Origin: Trichaptum fuscoviolaceum
Lineage: Eukaryota; Basidiomycota; Agaricomycetes; Hymenochaetales; Trichaptaceae
DNA length: 64,000 nt
Assembly (NCBI GenBank): GCA_910574455.1
Contig: CAJSYZ010000004.1
Coordinates: forward strand, 3,792,599-3,856,598
Direction: 5' to 3'
Part shown: positions 23,530 to 34,394 of the stretch, piece after piece
Layout: each line of letters starts with the position of its first letter
How positions within the stretch are numbered: position 1 is the first letter of the stretch
The notes under the pieces: generated by a model
Databases searched by the model: none
Seen by the model: only the letters and a program-made list of their open reading frames with translations
What the model was told of the DNA's origin: nothing
Position numbers and translations under genes: made by a program

Positions 23530-25214
23530 TCATTTCTTCTTGTCCGGTTCACTCTTCATTTCGTCTATGTCCATCGGGGACAGGCGGTTAGAGGCCTCTA
23601 GAGACTCAATCAGCGTGTCGATATTCGGAGATACTATGAATCTGCGGTTCAGTTCTCCCAAGACACAGAGTCGTTTCTTTTCCATGTCCAAATGCACAGC
23701 GTGTTGTAGGAACGAAGGCTGGGTCGCGGCGGTTACCTATGCATAAGGTCTTAGCGCAAGGGTCAATTAAGCCGACGACATGAACCTACATCAAGGAGAA
23801 TACCATTCTCAAGACGCATTTTGACTGCTCCACTCTGGTATATCTCCAGGCGACCTATAACACCGTCAAGCCTATTCGTGTCATCTTTCTTTGCCTCTGC
23901 GTCTGCCTGCTTCGTCATTTCAGGCACAGGAGTTGCTGAAGGAGTGCTAGTACTTGATACCGAAGCAGACTTCACGTCCGGTGCGAAAGTAACTTTCTTT
24001 CCCTTCTCACTAACCTCAGCCTTCTTAGAGTCTGACTGCTCTGATTCAGACATGGCTACGTCTGTACGAGGGGTAGAGTTAGGGACGAATGTCGGGAAAG
24101 GCTCTGGGAATTGGAAAAAGTATAATTTTTCTTGTCGAGTGTTTGAGTCCTATATGTTCGCACAACATTAAGACCATGTCTGATTCTGACACCCAAGGGG
24201 TACGTACCAAATCCATTTCTTCTTCTTGTGTGGCAAAGTCACTGATAAGCGCTTCCAGCTCCTCTTCTTCTTCGCTTTCTGAGAGATCCAAAGCATTGGC
24301 GAGATCAACCTGTTCTTCCTCCTCGGCAGCAACATCTACATCCAGGGGTTCCGCTTGACAGACGAATTAGGTGATAATGTATGCGTAGGGATTTCTTCAT
24401 AAACCAACCTTTCAATTTCCCTTTATTCTTGGTGGCCTCTTCTTTCTTGATCTTCGCATCTTTTTTGCTTTTCTCCTGTGCTTTGTCCTTTATCAAGCTT
24501 TCAGGAGCCATCCAATCCATTCTCCGCACATCATCCATGTCCACAATTTCGACGCCGTCATCCGGTTCAGAGTAAGCGTCGTCATCGATAACTTTTTGAT
24601 CTGAGTCTGCTGGATCCCTCTTCAATGAAGGGGCATTTGACTGTGTAAGACCAGCACCCAATGACGATGATGCAGAGGGCCCAAGAGGTGCAATTGGTGC
24701 AAAGTTTGAACGAGGAGCCCCTCTACGCCCAGAAGAACCAGACATGGCTGGACCGAGGGCGAATGGACCACTGGCAGTCATTTCTGGAGGAGCGCGAGGA
24801 GGAGCCCCTCCACGTCCTTCTCCCCTCCCCCTTCCTCGTCCCCGACCTCTTCCACGGCCACGCTCATGAGTTTGAGGTACTGGTTCAGGCTTGACTTCCT
24901 AGAATACAAATGCCATCGTCTAACAAGCCACGCGCATACAGTGGCTTGGGAGACACACCTGCTTTACCTCTCTATCATATTTTCAGTGATCCGCGTAGCA
25001 CAACAAGGAGCAGCTATTCGACATACTCCTTTTTCCTCCTCGCTGGTATGACCGGAACGAATGTCAATTTTGCGGTACCTGTTCTAGTCACTGTAGGTTG
25101 CTTCTTCACCAAGCTCCCGATTGCCTTTGGTATTGTAGACGAAGCCGAAGCGCCAGGTAGAGCACTACCAGAGGCACCTTGTGACCCAGATGCTGCGTTC
25201 TTTTGATCTGACAT
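23530..25214 (-). CDS. RPC53: RNA polymerase III subunit RPC4 (Rpc53)
   Basis: Subunit of the Rpc53-Rpc37 module of RNA polymerase III, which acts in termination and reinitiation. Exons 25214-25027, 24971-24959, 24898-24409, 24353-24208, 24149-23790 and 23736-23530; 467 aa. The 13-nt exon (24959-24971) is required: without it the two neighbours do not share a frame. N-terminal half: low complexity with Arg-Gly repeats (RGRGRGRGRGRGEGRGG). The C-terminal RPC4 domain is clear: GVIGRLEIYQSGAVKMRLENG, LLDVTAATQPSFLQHAVHL, EKKRLCVLGELNRRFIVSPN. Acidic stretches (SESEEEEELEALISD) lie between. Start taken at MSDQKNAASG; an in-frame Met lies nine codons upstream. Confidence 0.94.
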
Positions 25215-25427
25215 TGAGGTCAACTGGCTGAACTCAAGCAAGTTTTAAGAAGAATGTGCTGTAGATGACTCGTAATGTCTGCCGCGCATTGAAGTTCTAG
25301 TTTTTCGAAGCGCGAAATACTGAAGCACAAGTCTGACTAAGCAAAAGATATACTAGTAGCGGACCACATAGGGCGAGCTAGACGTCCTCGACGTTCACCA
25401 CGACAGCGCACGACTTTCTGACAAGAC
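25215..25427. promoter_or_regulatory. Divergent promoter between RPC4 and TAF10
   Basis: 213 bp between the start codons of two divergently read transcription-machinery genes. No named element recognised. Confidence 0.55.
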
Positions 25428-26325
25428 ATGTCGCAGCCAACAACGCCTGCAGATAACACAGTTCCGACATATCAGTTTCAGTTCCAACAACCCTACCCAT
25501 TGCAATATCCGATGTCGCAGGCTCAGCAGCAACAACTGCATCAACAGATGCAAGCTCAACACCAAGCTACTGCGGTTCAACAGCAGCCAGCTACAGTACA
25601 GCAAGTGCAGACTCCCCCCACACCGCAATCACAGCCTACAAGTACGCAATACCAAGCGTCTGCGCAGACTCCGTTAGCAGGGCCTTCGAATTCGGTAACC
25701 ACAACACCAACTGCTACGCAGCCGGCTGCTAGTCAACAGCAGCAGCAGACACCTCAAACACTACCTCCTGCGCAGTCCTCACGGTCCGCAGCGGAGCTCG
25801 CTCGTAAAGACCGTACGCTTGCGGAGTTCATGCTTATGTTAGACGATTATGAGCCTCTGGTGTGTATTCCGATCACTTGCCGTGTCAATGGCTGAGTTGA
25901 TGGTAATGTTTTGCAGATACCTAATGAAGTTACGGATTACTACTTGCAACGGGTAGGATTTGAGACCGACGATGTCCGACTGTACGTTACCATTGTCTGA
26001 AAACAGAGGGCCCTGCTGATGCTCGTCTTCTATCCGCAGGAAACGTTTGTTAGCACTCGCTGCGCAGAAGTTCGTATCGGACATCGCAGCTGATGCTTAC
26101 CAGCATGCTCGTATTCGTACAAATGCGACTGCGAGCGGCCGAAACCGCGGTCCTGGAGGAGGACAATCTGTTCGGGTAAGATACCGTTAGTTTCCTTACC
26201 CAGTTGTTGCTTTACTTATTGCAACACACTAGGATAAGACCAGAACAACACTCACTATGGAAGATCTGAGCGCTGCTCTCTCGGAGTACGGAATTAACGC
26301 GCGGAAGCCGGAGTTCTATATGTGA
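25428..26325 (+). CDS. TAF10: TFIID/SAGA subunit TAF10
   Basis: Histone-fold subunit shared by TFIID and SAGA. Exons 25428-25859, 25917-25981, 26040-26175 and 26233-26325; 241 aa. The first 115 residues are Gln/Pro/Thr-rich. The TAF10 domain follows: [60 protein letters not shown], then a Gly/Arg-rich insert, and [20 protein letters not shown] with the stop one residue after FY. In known complexes it pairs with Taf3-type or Spt7-type histone folds. Confidence 0.96.
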
Positions 26326-26492
26326 TTTTGTGCTCCTGGTCCTGCGCTGATTATTGTCACCTTTGCTGAACATTGTATTTTTACGCACGTTTTTCATGTC
26401 AGTTACTGATGAGTATCTCTTCGGATAGATAGTTACATTCTCGCTTCCTCATACGTATGCTTAATATACAAAGCCTTTGCTACAGTAGCTTT

Positions 26493-28005
26493 CTACACGA
26501 CTTGCTCTACGCCCGGGGGGAATTTATAATCGCCTTGCTTGCGCACTTCATCAAAAATATCCATCTCAAGCAAACTCTTTTCGTGGCCCCAGAGGTCGCT
26601 TTCCAGTTTCCCATCCCTAACACACCGTGCAACCTCATCAGCCTGGAAATGCCAGCCCTTCCCCTCATACTCGAAGAATCTCTTTTCTTCGCGGACAACT
26701 TTTCCGGAACCAGGTTTATCGAAGTACTGCACGGTGAATTGACGCGGGGAGTAAATGGGAGGTGTGACGAGAATGTTGCCGTTGCGGTAGCGAATGGTGA
26801 CACCTGGGTTAGGAGGAGGCAGAGTGATGGAGGCTGTAAGGACTGCTTGGGCTTGTAGACCAGATGAAAAGGTAAGCGTGAAGGAAGTGCTACTGTCGAC
26901 ACCTGTGAGGGGCGTCTTAAGCATCGATCCGCTGATGCTCGACGGTCGGGCGCCTTGATTCTTGGGGTGTTCGTAAAGAGCGACAAGCGCCTTAGTAAAA
27001 GGGCGCTCGTTACTAACTATCAATCACTTGCTGTGTAGATTACTTACCCAGACAAGTGGGTAGGGTCCTCTGATAAAATAGTCAGTCCTGCTTTTGTTAT
27101 TTCAGACTGAGAACTCTTACAGATCAAGGAGTGCCCCACCGCCAAGCTGCGGGTCCAAAATGCGGTGTGTCTTCGGGATATCTTCAAGGCGTATTAAACG
27201 TTTGTTCATTCTTTCCTTTACCACTGCTTACTCTCGATATCAAAATCACCAGACAAATCCGCATGAAGCACGACAGGGTCACCCAAAGAACCCTCTTCCG
27301 CGACTTTCTTTAACTCAATGGTCAACGGGTGGAAACGTGTCCAAAGTGCCTCCATGAAGAAAAGATTTCTCTCTTTCGCTAGGTTTAGGAGAGATCGCAG
27401 CTCCGCCCCATTCGAGGTGACCGGCTTTTCGCATAGAACGTGCTTGCCTGCGAGGAGTGCTGCTTTGGAGTTTGCGTAGTGATACGTGTGTGGGGTCCCT
27501 GATAGATGAGAATAAACAACAATTTCTTTACGGAACTGCAGAATGTTCACCAATGTACACCGCATCAACGTCCTAAGTTGCGGAGCTCAGCGAGCAAGCC
27601 ACAGGGAACATTCATTACACATTACTTACCTTGTCTGCGAAGAGTTCATCATATGATCCGTAAGGCTTGACTGAGTCGTCCTTGATTTCGCGGTCGATGA
27701 ACTCCTTCGCCTTCTCTACGCTGCGTGAACCAACAGCTACAATTTTGTGCACGACGTCATTGACATCGCGCCTATGCATATTGGATAGTGTGTTAGTATA
27801 CGTTTAAAAGTGTAGCAATCAAGTGCAATACGTCTTGGGGTCAATCAGAATGTCCTTGAATAACAGATATACATGGTATACATGAGCAATTAAATTCAGT
27901 TTGGAGAACTTATTCATGAACAATGCTCACCCTGACGAAACACCCAGCAATCCATCCCGTAGAGACAATTCCCCACTTAAAGACCAAAGGTGTTACGGTC
28001 GCCAT
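26493..28005 (-). CDS. NAD(P)-dependent D-xylose / dihydrodiol dehydrogenase (Gfo/Idh/MocA family)
   Basis: Eight exons: 28005-27931, 27854-27832, 27771-27630, 27572-27551, 27498-27232, 27181-27121, 27069-27048 and 26990-26493; 369 aa. The N-terminal Rossmann fold is FKWGIVSTGWIAGCFV, with KIVAVGSRSVEKAKEF and VDAVYIGTPHTYHYAN. The family lysine motif is CEKPVTSN. The C-terminal alpha/beta domain has FMEALWTRFHPL, HRILDPQLGGGALLDLGPYP and IRYRNGNILVTPP. These match fungal proteins annotated as NADP D-xylose 1-dehydrogenase or dimeric dihydrodiol dehydrogenase, which oxidise the anomeric carbon of a sugar or a trans-dihydrodiol; the substrate cannot be read from sequence. Two exons are only 22 nt. 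Confidence 0.92.
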
Positions 28006-28303
28006 ATCTTATCGACAAGAGACTGTGGTGGGTGCGAAGCAAGAAGCACTTTAGCAAGTGCATAACAGAGACCTTCGATATATTCGAGGAGCTCGTGTCC
28101 AACAGTCCACCTGGTCGATGTAACAGTACATATGGCCGAAGAATTTCCGACTCGTGATCAGGAACATCGGCTATCCATCCCGAACTCCATCCCAGTCATA
28201 GCGTATGCTTCATTCCGACTTGAATTCATTCAACCGTTTTTGCGAGGTAAGATGCTAACGATATGTATGGTATTATTATTGACAGACATTCGTAGCCTTC
28301 ACC

Positions 28304-28936
28304 ATGTCCGTACTTCCACCTCTTCCGGAGCTCTTAACTTCTGTCCGAACCTCAGAGAACAACTCACTTCTTGCAAATGTCCTCGCACTCTTATTTGAAT
28401 CGTCACCTATCCTCCTGAGCGTCCTTGTTCCCGACTTGACCCAAAGTCTAAGATTCACCAGCGATGGCGATCTACCATCAACTTACGCTCAGCTCATCGA
28501 CGAGGCGCTGACAATCGTGCACGGCTGGCCATGGTCCAATCAGGCAGAATTCGTCGGCGGACATCCGAGGATTGGCGAGGTGAAGGCTCTTAGCGCGCTT
28601 AGCTCGGCAGAACAGGGTCAAGCTGGTGGACCGGCACCTACTCCACCCGAAGTGCTTGAACGGTTGGCGTTTCTGAATGCTGCGTACGAGAAACGATACC
28701 CTGGCCTTGTATACATCACATTCGTCAACGGGCGTTCACGGGCTCAGATTCGAGATGAGATGGAAGAGAAATTGAAGCGGGAAGGCATACTGTCTGCAGC
28801 GGAGACGGAGGGAGGGCTGGATAACATCATCCCACACGAAGTACCTGGACCTACGTGGCGTGGTGAAGTCGAAAGAGCTACGGACGACGTTGGAAGGATT
28901 GCGAAAAGCAGACTAATTAAACTTGGGGTTCAGTGA
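28304..28936 (+). CDS. OHCU decarboxylase (ureide pathway)
   Basis: 2-oxo-4-hydroxy-4-carboxy-5-ureidoimidazoline decarboxylase, the step after urate oxidase and 5-hydroxyisourate hydrolase on the way to S-allantoin. One exon, 210 aa. Marks: LPPLPELL start region, the catalytic-His block GGHPRIGEVKALSALSSAEQ, and the substrate-binding block FLNAAYEKRYPGLVYITFVNGRSR. The stop lies only 6 bp from the stop of convergent MED4. Its start is 298 bp from that of the dehydrogenase, read away from it. Confidence 0.92.
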   Translation: MSVLPPLPELLTSVRTSENNSLLANVLALLFESSPILLSVLVPDLTQSLRFTSDGDLPSTYAQLIDEALTIVHGWPWSNQAEFVGGHPRIGEVKALSALSSAEQGQAGGPAPTPPEVLERLAFLNAAYEKRYPGLVYITFVNGRSRAQIRDEMEEKLKREGILSAAETEGGLDNIIPHEVPGPTWRGEVERATDDVGRIAKSRLIKLGVQ

Positions 28937-28942
28937 TAGTTG

Positions 28943-29832
28943 TTAGAAGTCTGGATTAAGATCCAAATCCAAGTCGAAAACGCCTTGCTGCGGTGGATGA
29001 TCTTGTCTGTAAGGGTTGCCATGAAGAGGTAGGGGGATAGTAATGTCCGGTTTCTCTGGGGACGTAGTGGGTGCTAAGGGGTAGTGCGTTATTTGATACC
29101 AGAATTTGTGCGCAGATATGTAGAACTTACGCTGTCCTACTGAGTGTGTCTCACCCAACATACCCAGAGGTGCCTCGGCATTAAGTCGGCCTCTCCGCAT
29201 CTTCTCTTCATTCGGGAACGGCGGAAAGAACAACGGAGGGGGAGGTTGGCCAGCCGCTGTCATGTCGGGCATGTTAGGTGGTGCGGAAGTAAATGCACTG
29301 AGACTCTGAGCGTATGCAAGTAACTCTGGGTAAGGTAGAGCAGCTGGGTGAAATTTTGATTGAGAATGGTTTTGCACGAAAAAAAAAATCGAAAATTAAT
29401 AGACGTACCCTCCTTCGCCTTCCCAATGGCTTTAACCCTTTCATTGCCCTCCTCTATAACCTCCTCAAGGTCCCTCTTCCCCTTCTCCAGCTCCATCCAT
29501 ATATCACGCAAACGACTCTCGAGTTCTAGTACTTCGGCCGCCAGGGTAACGATCTTTCTCTGGTTCACTTGGTGTAGTCGTGTTTTTTGCAATGCATTCG
29601 CTAAAGCTGCATCTGCTTCTATGAATGCTTCTATAGGCGGAGGAGGCGGTGGTTTATTCTGTGCGGGAGAAAGCGAGAGGAAGAGGGTATGCGAGAGTTT
29701 TTGCAGCGTATTGAGCGGTTCGAGTAGTATGCCGGTCATCGACGTATTGCCTCCATCAGCATTTGCAGGCGAGTTCGTGTCGTTCATGAGTCTCGACGAG
29801 CTTGCCTGCGCATTGTCCAAGCTGCTCGACAT
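28943..29832 (-). CDS. MED4: Mediator subunit 4
   Basis: Subunit of the Mediator middle module, which links regulators with RNA polymerase II. Exons 29832-29409, 29343-29131 and 29073-28943; 255 aa. It has the family layout: a helical N-terminal half (LNTLQKLSHTLFLSLSP, ADAALANALQKTRLHQVNQ, LELESRLRDIWMELEKGKRD) followed by the signature ALPYPELLAYAQSLSAFTSAPP and a Pro-rich, loosely conserved tail (FPPFPNEEKMRRG) ending in FDLDLDLNPDF. Splice junctions at 29344-29408 and 29074-29130 are unambiguous. Confidence 0.93.
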
Positions 29833-29921
29833 CGGAAAGTTGTGGTTTACGACGAAGGAACGCGTGGCAGGTTCAAGATCTCAAATTAGCTCTTTGTTTC
29901 TTACCATCATCTACGCCGACC
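29833..29921. promoter_or_regulatory. 89-bp divergent promoter between MED4 and ADA1
   Basis: The shortest start-to-start distance in the window. Both 5' untranslated regions and both promoters must fit into 89 bp or overlap the neighbouring coding exons. No TATA box seen. Confidence 0.6.
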
Positions 29922-31070
29922 ATGAGTAGCCCAGCGCCGGCTCTCCGCGATGAGCTCACTACGGCGATGGGAAATAAGTCAACCCACTATTGGGACACGC
30001 TCAGCTCGTATTTGGGTGGCAAGATATCTAGAACTGAGTTCGAAGAGCTGATCCGGGAGGCTGTCGATACACCACATCTGGGTATGTTCTCCTCATTGTG
30101 CCAGGGCCAACGGAGTACTGAAACTATCGGAATATGCAGTAAAACTACACAACTCTCTAATAATCTCTGTGCTCGGTTCGTCTCTGCACCACGCACCCCC
30201 CACACCGCCGCCGGATGCACCAGGTCGAGGCAAACCTTCACGAAAACGGAGACGAACGCTGCTTGGCCCGGATGCAGGCCCGGATGGCGACCCGGATGCT
30301 TTGCATTCATCGCAGCTGAAGAGGTGGGCAGTGGGGATGGGTAAGAAGGAGCGCGAGCGGATGAAGTTGCTGGAGAATTCTGCACGGACTCGGGAAACCA
30401 GACCAAAACTACCAACGGATGAGATTGCGAGTGAACGGGGTGTGCAACTCCCTTTAGAAAACGGCAGTGCGTGTCTTCCTTTGTATCTCACTCACCATGT
30501 ATCCCAACGTTAACTTGCTTTGCAGATAAACCTGGGACTTACTTACCAGTTAACCTGGCCTCGGTTGTAAGAGGGACAGCTCTAAATCACATATTAGAAC
30601 GTGTGACCCTCATCTCCGCTCAACACAACCTTCAAGTACCTTCGAAAACAGTTGCGCAGCTCATGACAATGGCATGTGAAGTAAGTGTATACGCTATTTC
30701 CTAGGTAGAAGCTAAGTGTACTGAACCAATGTCGCAGGCAAAACTCAAGCAGCTCATCTCACAAGCACTCGCCCTTACTTCCACGTCCAACGCCATTGCC
30801 TCCATCCAGCTCTCGTCAAATTCACAACCCACAACGCGTATCCTCACTGCTTCCTCCTTTGAGACTCTTTTTACTGTCCGTCCCGCCGTGCTGCCTTACC
30901 AGTCCGCTGCCGCTACGCGGCTCATGGCCGAGGGAGCCAGCGATGCCCGGCTTTTCTTCGACCACGAGGTGCAATTCAAGGAGCGCCACACGGAAGACCC
31001 GCGTTGGCAGATCCTTGCGTTGCTCGCGGAGCGCAGTACAGTGCGGGATGCACTGTTGTCTGGAAGGTAG
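29922..31070 (+). CDS. HFI1: SAGA subunit ADA1/HFI1
   Basis: Architectural subunit of the SAGA coactivator; in known complexes its histone fold pairs with Taf12. Exons 29922-30081, 30140-30466, 30526-30680 and 30738-31070; 324 aa. The N-terminus is the SAGA-Tad1 motif: LRDELTTAMGNKSTHYWDTL, SSYLGGKISRTEFEELIREA, followed by VKLHNSLIISVLGSS. A basic Pro-rich linker follows (GRGKPSRKRRRTLLGP). The histone-fold-like part is AQHNLQVPSKTVAQLMTMACEAKLKQLISQAL. Convergent with the phosphatase gene, 236 bp apart. Confidence 0.9.
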
Positions 31071-31306
31071 AGAATGTCTCCTGCCCTTAACTTCCCTGCG
31101 AGTAGATTTATATGTTTTCATGTTTGTCCTGCTGTCCGTCTGATATTTGTATATGTTGCTATCTTCATTTTGTACAGGCTTTCTTTTGTCGTGTTCTTCC
31201 TGCTCACTTCTCTTGCTGTATCTGCGTCTATTTACATCTATCTCCCTCATCTTCTTTTCTGCTTCTCACTTGTTGATGTCCATGGTCTAACGTTTCTTTG
31301 TCCCCA

Positions 31307-32125
31307 CTAGCTAATCATGTCGGATTCGACTGTATCAATCTGTACTGTTACGGTATCACCAGATTTCCCCGCCGCCCCCGTGCGCAATTGGAGACAAGCC
31401 ATAGCATGCTTCTCGAGCTGTCTTCGGAATCCGGAATTTGGCTGCACATAACTTCGCCTTGTCTTCAGGAAGTCCAGCACCTCCGCCGCAGAGTTATAAT
31501 CACTGGTCGTGGAAAGGAGATACGCTGCTACGAGCGTAGCGCTGCGACTGATGCCCATCTGACAATGTACCTACGCAAATTTATACTCTTCATCAATACG
31601 CACTTTAACTTGAGCATGGACGGAACTATGACTCACCAAGACAACGGAGTTTGGATCGTTCAGAGCGTCGGCAATCCATTTAGTGGTGCTTTCGAAATGA
31701 CTTGAGATGTTGGTTCGTGGAATATCTGTCAGGAGGACATGCAACTTTTGTATCTTTCTCTTCCCAACCTGACTCGGAACCATTGTGGGTTCGTTTTCAA
31801 GTGCAGAGAGGATGTGTGTGATCCCGAGTCTTTGGATGGTTTCTTCATCTGAAGCATTGAAGAAATCGCCAAGGTAGAGCCTAGGGATGATAAGTGATGG
31901 GTCGCAGTCCTTTTGACCAATGTCCCTGTGTAGAATTCGCTGTATGGCTTCCTTGCTTGGCTTTTCGGATTGTCTAGAGAGTTGTAAGGCAGCGACAACT
32001 CGAGCAGCCTGTGCAAAGGTAGCTCGCGTAGTGACTGCGTGTTCCACTTCGACGTTGATAGCATTCGTGGAGATAGATTCGTTCTTAGCGTAACAAGAAG
32101 CTTGCCCTTCAATTTGGTTAGACAT
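31307..32125 (-). CDS. Dual-specificity protein phosphatase
   Basis: Exons 32125-31637 and 31570-31307; 250 aa. The DSP domain starts at about residue 75 (SLIIPRLYLGDFFNASDEE) and runs through LGITHILSALENEP. The active site is restored by splicing: VVLVHCQMGISRSATLVAAYLL, with the catalytic Cys and Arg of the HCxxGxxR loop. It ends with a typical helix (AAEVLDFLKTRRSYVQPNSGF). The 75-residue N-terminal extension has no recognised domain; there is no zinc-binding tail, so it is not YVH1. Substrate unknown. Confidence 0.92.
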
Positions 32126-32692
32126 AGGATTGAAACAGAAAGAAGACCTGAGTGGTGAGATCGCAAGCGGAAAAGTTGAGGAATGAAGTTGTAATTATAC
32201 GTAGCTCCATCCAGAGCATTCTACTCATTATGACTCACTGTTGTTACCGCCAACTTGACGAAGTGGACGTGATGGGCGCGCAATGAATGCGTGTCCTGAA
32301 GACCTGGAGACATACAGCAATGGCCCCACTCATGACCGGATGTCAGCGAGTTTGTTGGCTTTCACTTGGACGCTCGGAGTCATCATTCGTGTGCAAACTT
32401 GAACTTGAACTTTTCCTATCTTTCCTATCTCAACTTGATTGTTGCACGCGGTCCACTCGCGCTACTTTAAAGATGCCATCACCAAATTCCTTGATGCCTG
32501 CTGCTGATTCCTGAAATATGTGATATAACTCCGATCGCAGAGGCTTGTCTTCCAGCGGACCACTACTATCTCGCGACCATTGAAGAGCAAGGCAGATTCA
32601 CGGAGGCGCATAAGTCATTGGTGGTGAGCTGAAATCTCGGTCACACAGTGAAGTAGGAAGTAATACGACCTCTTATTGAAGTCTACAGAACC
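32126..32692. other. Intergenic region upstream of F-box copy 2
   Basis: Divergent upstream region of the phosphatase and F-box copy 2. From 32,525 it belongs to the duplicated arm. A tandem-like word AACTTGAACTTGAAC lies near 32,398. No gene seen. Confidence 0.4.
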
Positions 32693-34190
32693 ATGATGGA
32701 GAGCCGGAACGTCGCAGATGATGCTACAAGTCTGAATGTCGTGGACAGCGTACATCCAAGTGTCCTGACGCTCATCCCGGATATCTTGTCCTACATATTC
32801 CTGCTCTGCCTGCCTCATGATCGACACCCTGATCCGAAGGTCGATGAGGCGCCTTTGAACGTCAGCCAGGTGTGCCAGGTGTGGAGGAACATTGCGCTGT
32901 CCACGCTTCAGCTATGGGCCCAGCTACGCATCGTAATCAGACCCCATCCGCAGACCGTACCCAAACATGCCTTGCTAATCCTTACAGAATGGCTTAGGAG
33001 AAGCGACACCGCAGATGCCAGAATCACCATCGAGTGGCCTAAGCCAGGGAAAGCGATCGACAACAATGGACGCCCTTACTTCCCCGCGTATGGTGTTACA
33101 TCTGCACATATCTATTCGCTGTTTTCTGAGATATGCAAGCACTGGAAGCGCGTCAAAGGCATAATAGTCACCTTACCCGATGACCATCTAGACGACTCTG
33201 TGGATATCATAAACACAAAGCTGCTGGCTCTTGACACTCTTGATCTTCGTTACTATCGTGCATGGAGGGCAGGTAGTGGTCGCCCCGTTCTTGATCATCA
33301 TTTCGCGCCACTTTTTCGTGGATTGAAAGAGCTCAGCATAGATAGCGAAGTTACGTTCCAGATACGATCCAAAGATCTCCCGGCATGTCCTACGCTAAAG
33401 AAATTGAGCCTGCTTCACCAGTCAGTCAGCGAGGACAATGCCATTCGATTTCTGCAAGGGTGCCCGCAATTAGAAGAGTTACATTTTAGTCCTCCAGACA
33501 CGTCAGGCTGGGGTGTAACTCCACTTCCAGCGTTCAACCCAAATCTCGTCCCAACGACATTCACGTCAATTTGCGTCCTTGACATTTCCGGGGACGGTCA
33601 ATACACGTTCATCATCGGAAGCCTTTTAGACAGGCTTGATCTTCCTCACCTCCGAAAGCTGGTCCTCACCTTCGGAGAAGAGTGGCCGTTCAGTGGTGCC
33701 CAGTCATGGCCGCATCTCGTTCACTTCCTGACGAGATCGAATCCTCCACTTGAATCGCTCGTGTTGGTCAACGATTGGATGTCCAGTGAGGAAGTCATGG
33801 ACAGCCTCGAACTTCTCCCAGCATTGAAGAGCCTTAAGATTCGCTTTACGCAGGAGATATCGACTGCACTGTGTTTCCCGGCCACAGGAGAAGCTGTTTA
33901 CGCGAAAGCCAGACTTTGTCCGTTGCTTGAGTCGATGGAATTCATTAACATTGCGAGCTCGGATCTTTCGAATGCTGCGAAGATGGTACAAGAGATCAGC
34001 AATTCTAGGACTTCTTCTGATATGGATTACTCACCACTTAAAGTGATCCTTACTGCTAGAGCTACTCCTTCGTTCAGTGTTATATAGTTTCGGCCGCAAC
34101 TCTATCCTTCATCACGGTTACAGGATACTGCTGCTTCATAGTATTTCAAGCTTTGTCTTGTAAGTATATTTTTTGACTGGGTTGGAAATG
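32525..34190 (+). repeat. Inverted duplication, arm 2 (F-box gene and flanks)
   Basis: Partner of 17,225-18,895 in the opposite orientation; see there. The 3' flank matches over TTATATAGTTTCGGCCGCAA and for about 90 bp more before it decays. Confidence 0.93.
32693..34087 (+). CDS. F-box/LRR-type protein, copy 2
   Basis: Intronless, 464 aa, intact. Same layout as copy 1: an F-box at residues about 22-70 and leucine-rich segments after it. About 30 of 465 positions differ from copy 1; these cluster in the first 135 residues and the last 90, while residues about 137-235 show no change. Both copies keep an open frame, so neither is an obvious pseudogene. General role: substrate receptor of an SCF ubiquitin ligase, target unknown. 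Confidence 0.88.
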   Translation: MMESRNVADDATSLNVVDSVHPSVLTLIPDILSYIFLLCLPHDRHPDPKVDEAPLNVSQVCQVWRNIALSTLQLWAQLRIVIRPHPQTVPKHALLILTEWLRRSDTADARITIEWPKPGKAIDNNGRPYFPAYGVTSAHIYSLFSEICKHWKRVKGIIVTLPDDHLDDSVDIINTKLLALDTLDLRYYRAWRAGSGRPVLDHHFAPLFRGLKELSIDSEVTFQIRSKDLPACPTLKKLSLLHQSVSEDNAIRFLQGCPQLEELHFSPPDTSGWGVTPLPAFNPNLVPTTFTSICVLDISGDGQYTFIIGSLLDRLDLPHLRKLVLTFGEEWPFSGAQSWPHLVHFLTRSNPPLESLVLVNDWMSSEEVMDSLELLPALKSLKIRFTQEISTALCFPATGEAVYAKARLCPLLESMEFINIASSDLSNAAKMVQEISNSRTSSDMDYSPLKVILTARATPSFSVI

Positions 34191-34394
34191 TCAATTAAAG
34201 ATAGAGTTGAGCACGATGGATATTTTTGCCAGAACTTGAACGGAGCACGGCCACAAAACTTTGTTTCCGGTCCGGATGAATTTTAGTAATGCTCCTGGTC
34301 AACGACTTCGACCACGCTCGTGCCCTCCATATTCTTCATACCATGACCTTGCTACCAAAAGGATACTACAAAATACTTTACGATAGTTCTTGAG
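34088..34394. other. Intergenic region
   Basis: The end of the duplicated arm (to about 34,190) and a short upstream region of the MYND gene. Nothing else recognised. Confidence 0.4.

Noticed and set aside
26507..26986. Alternative 159-codon minus-strand frame inside the dehydrogenase exon
   Set aside because: Shadow frame; the other frame carries conserved dehydrogenase residues.
31307..32125. YVH1-type phosphatase
   Set aside because: No C-terminal Cys-rich zinc-binding domain; only a DSP domain with an N-terminal extension.
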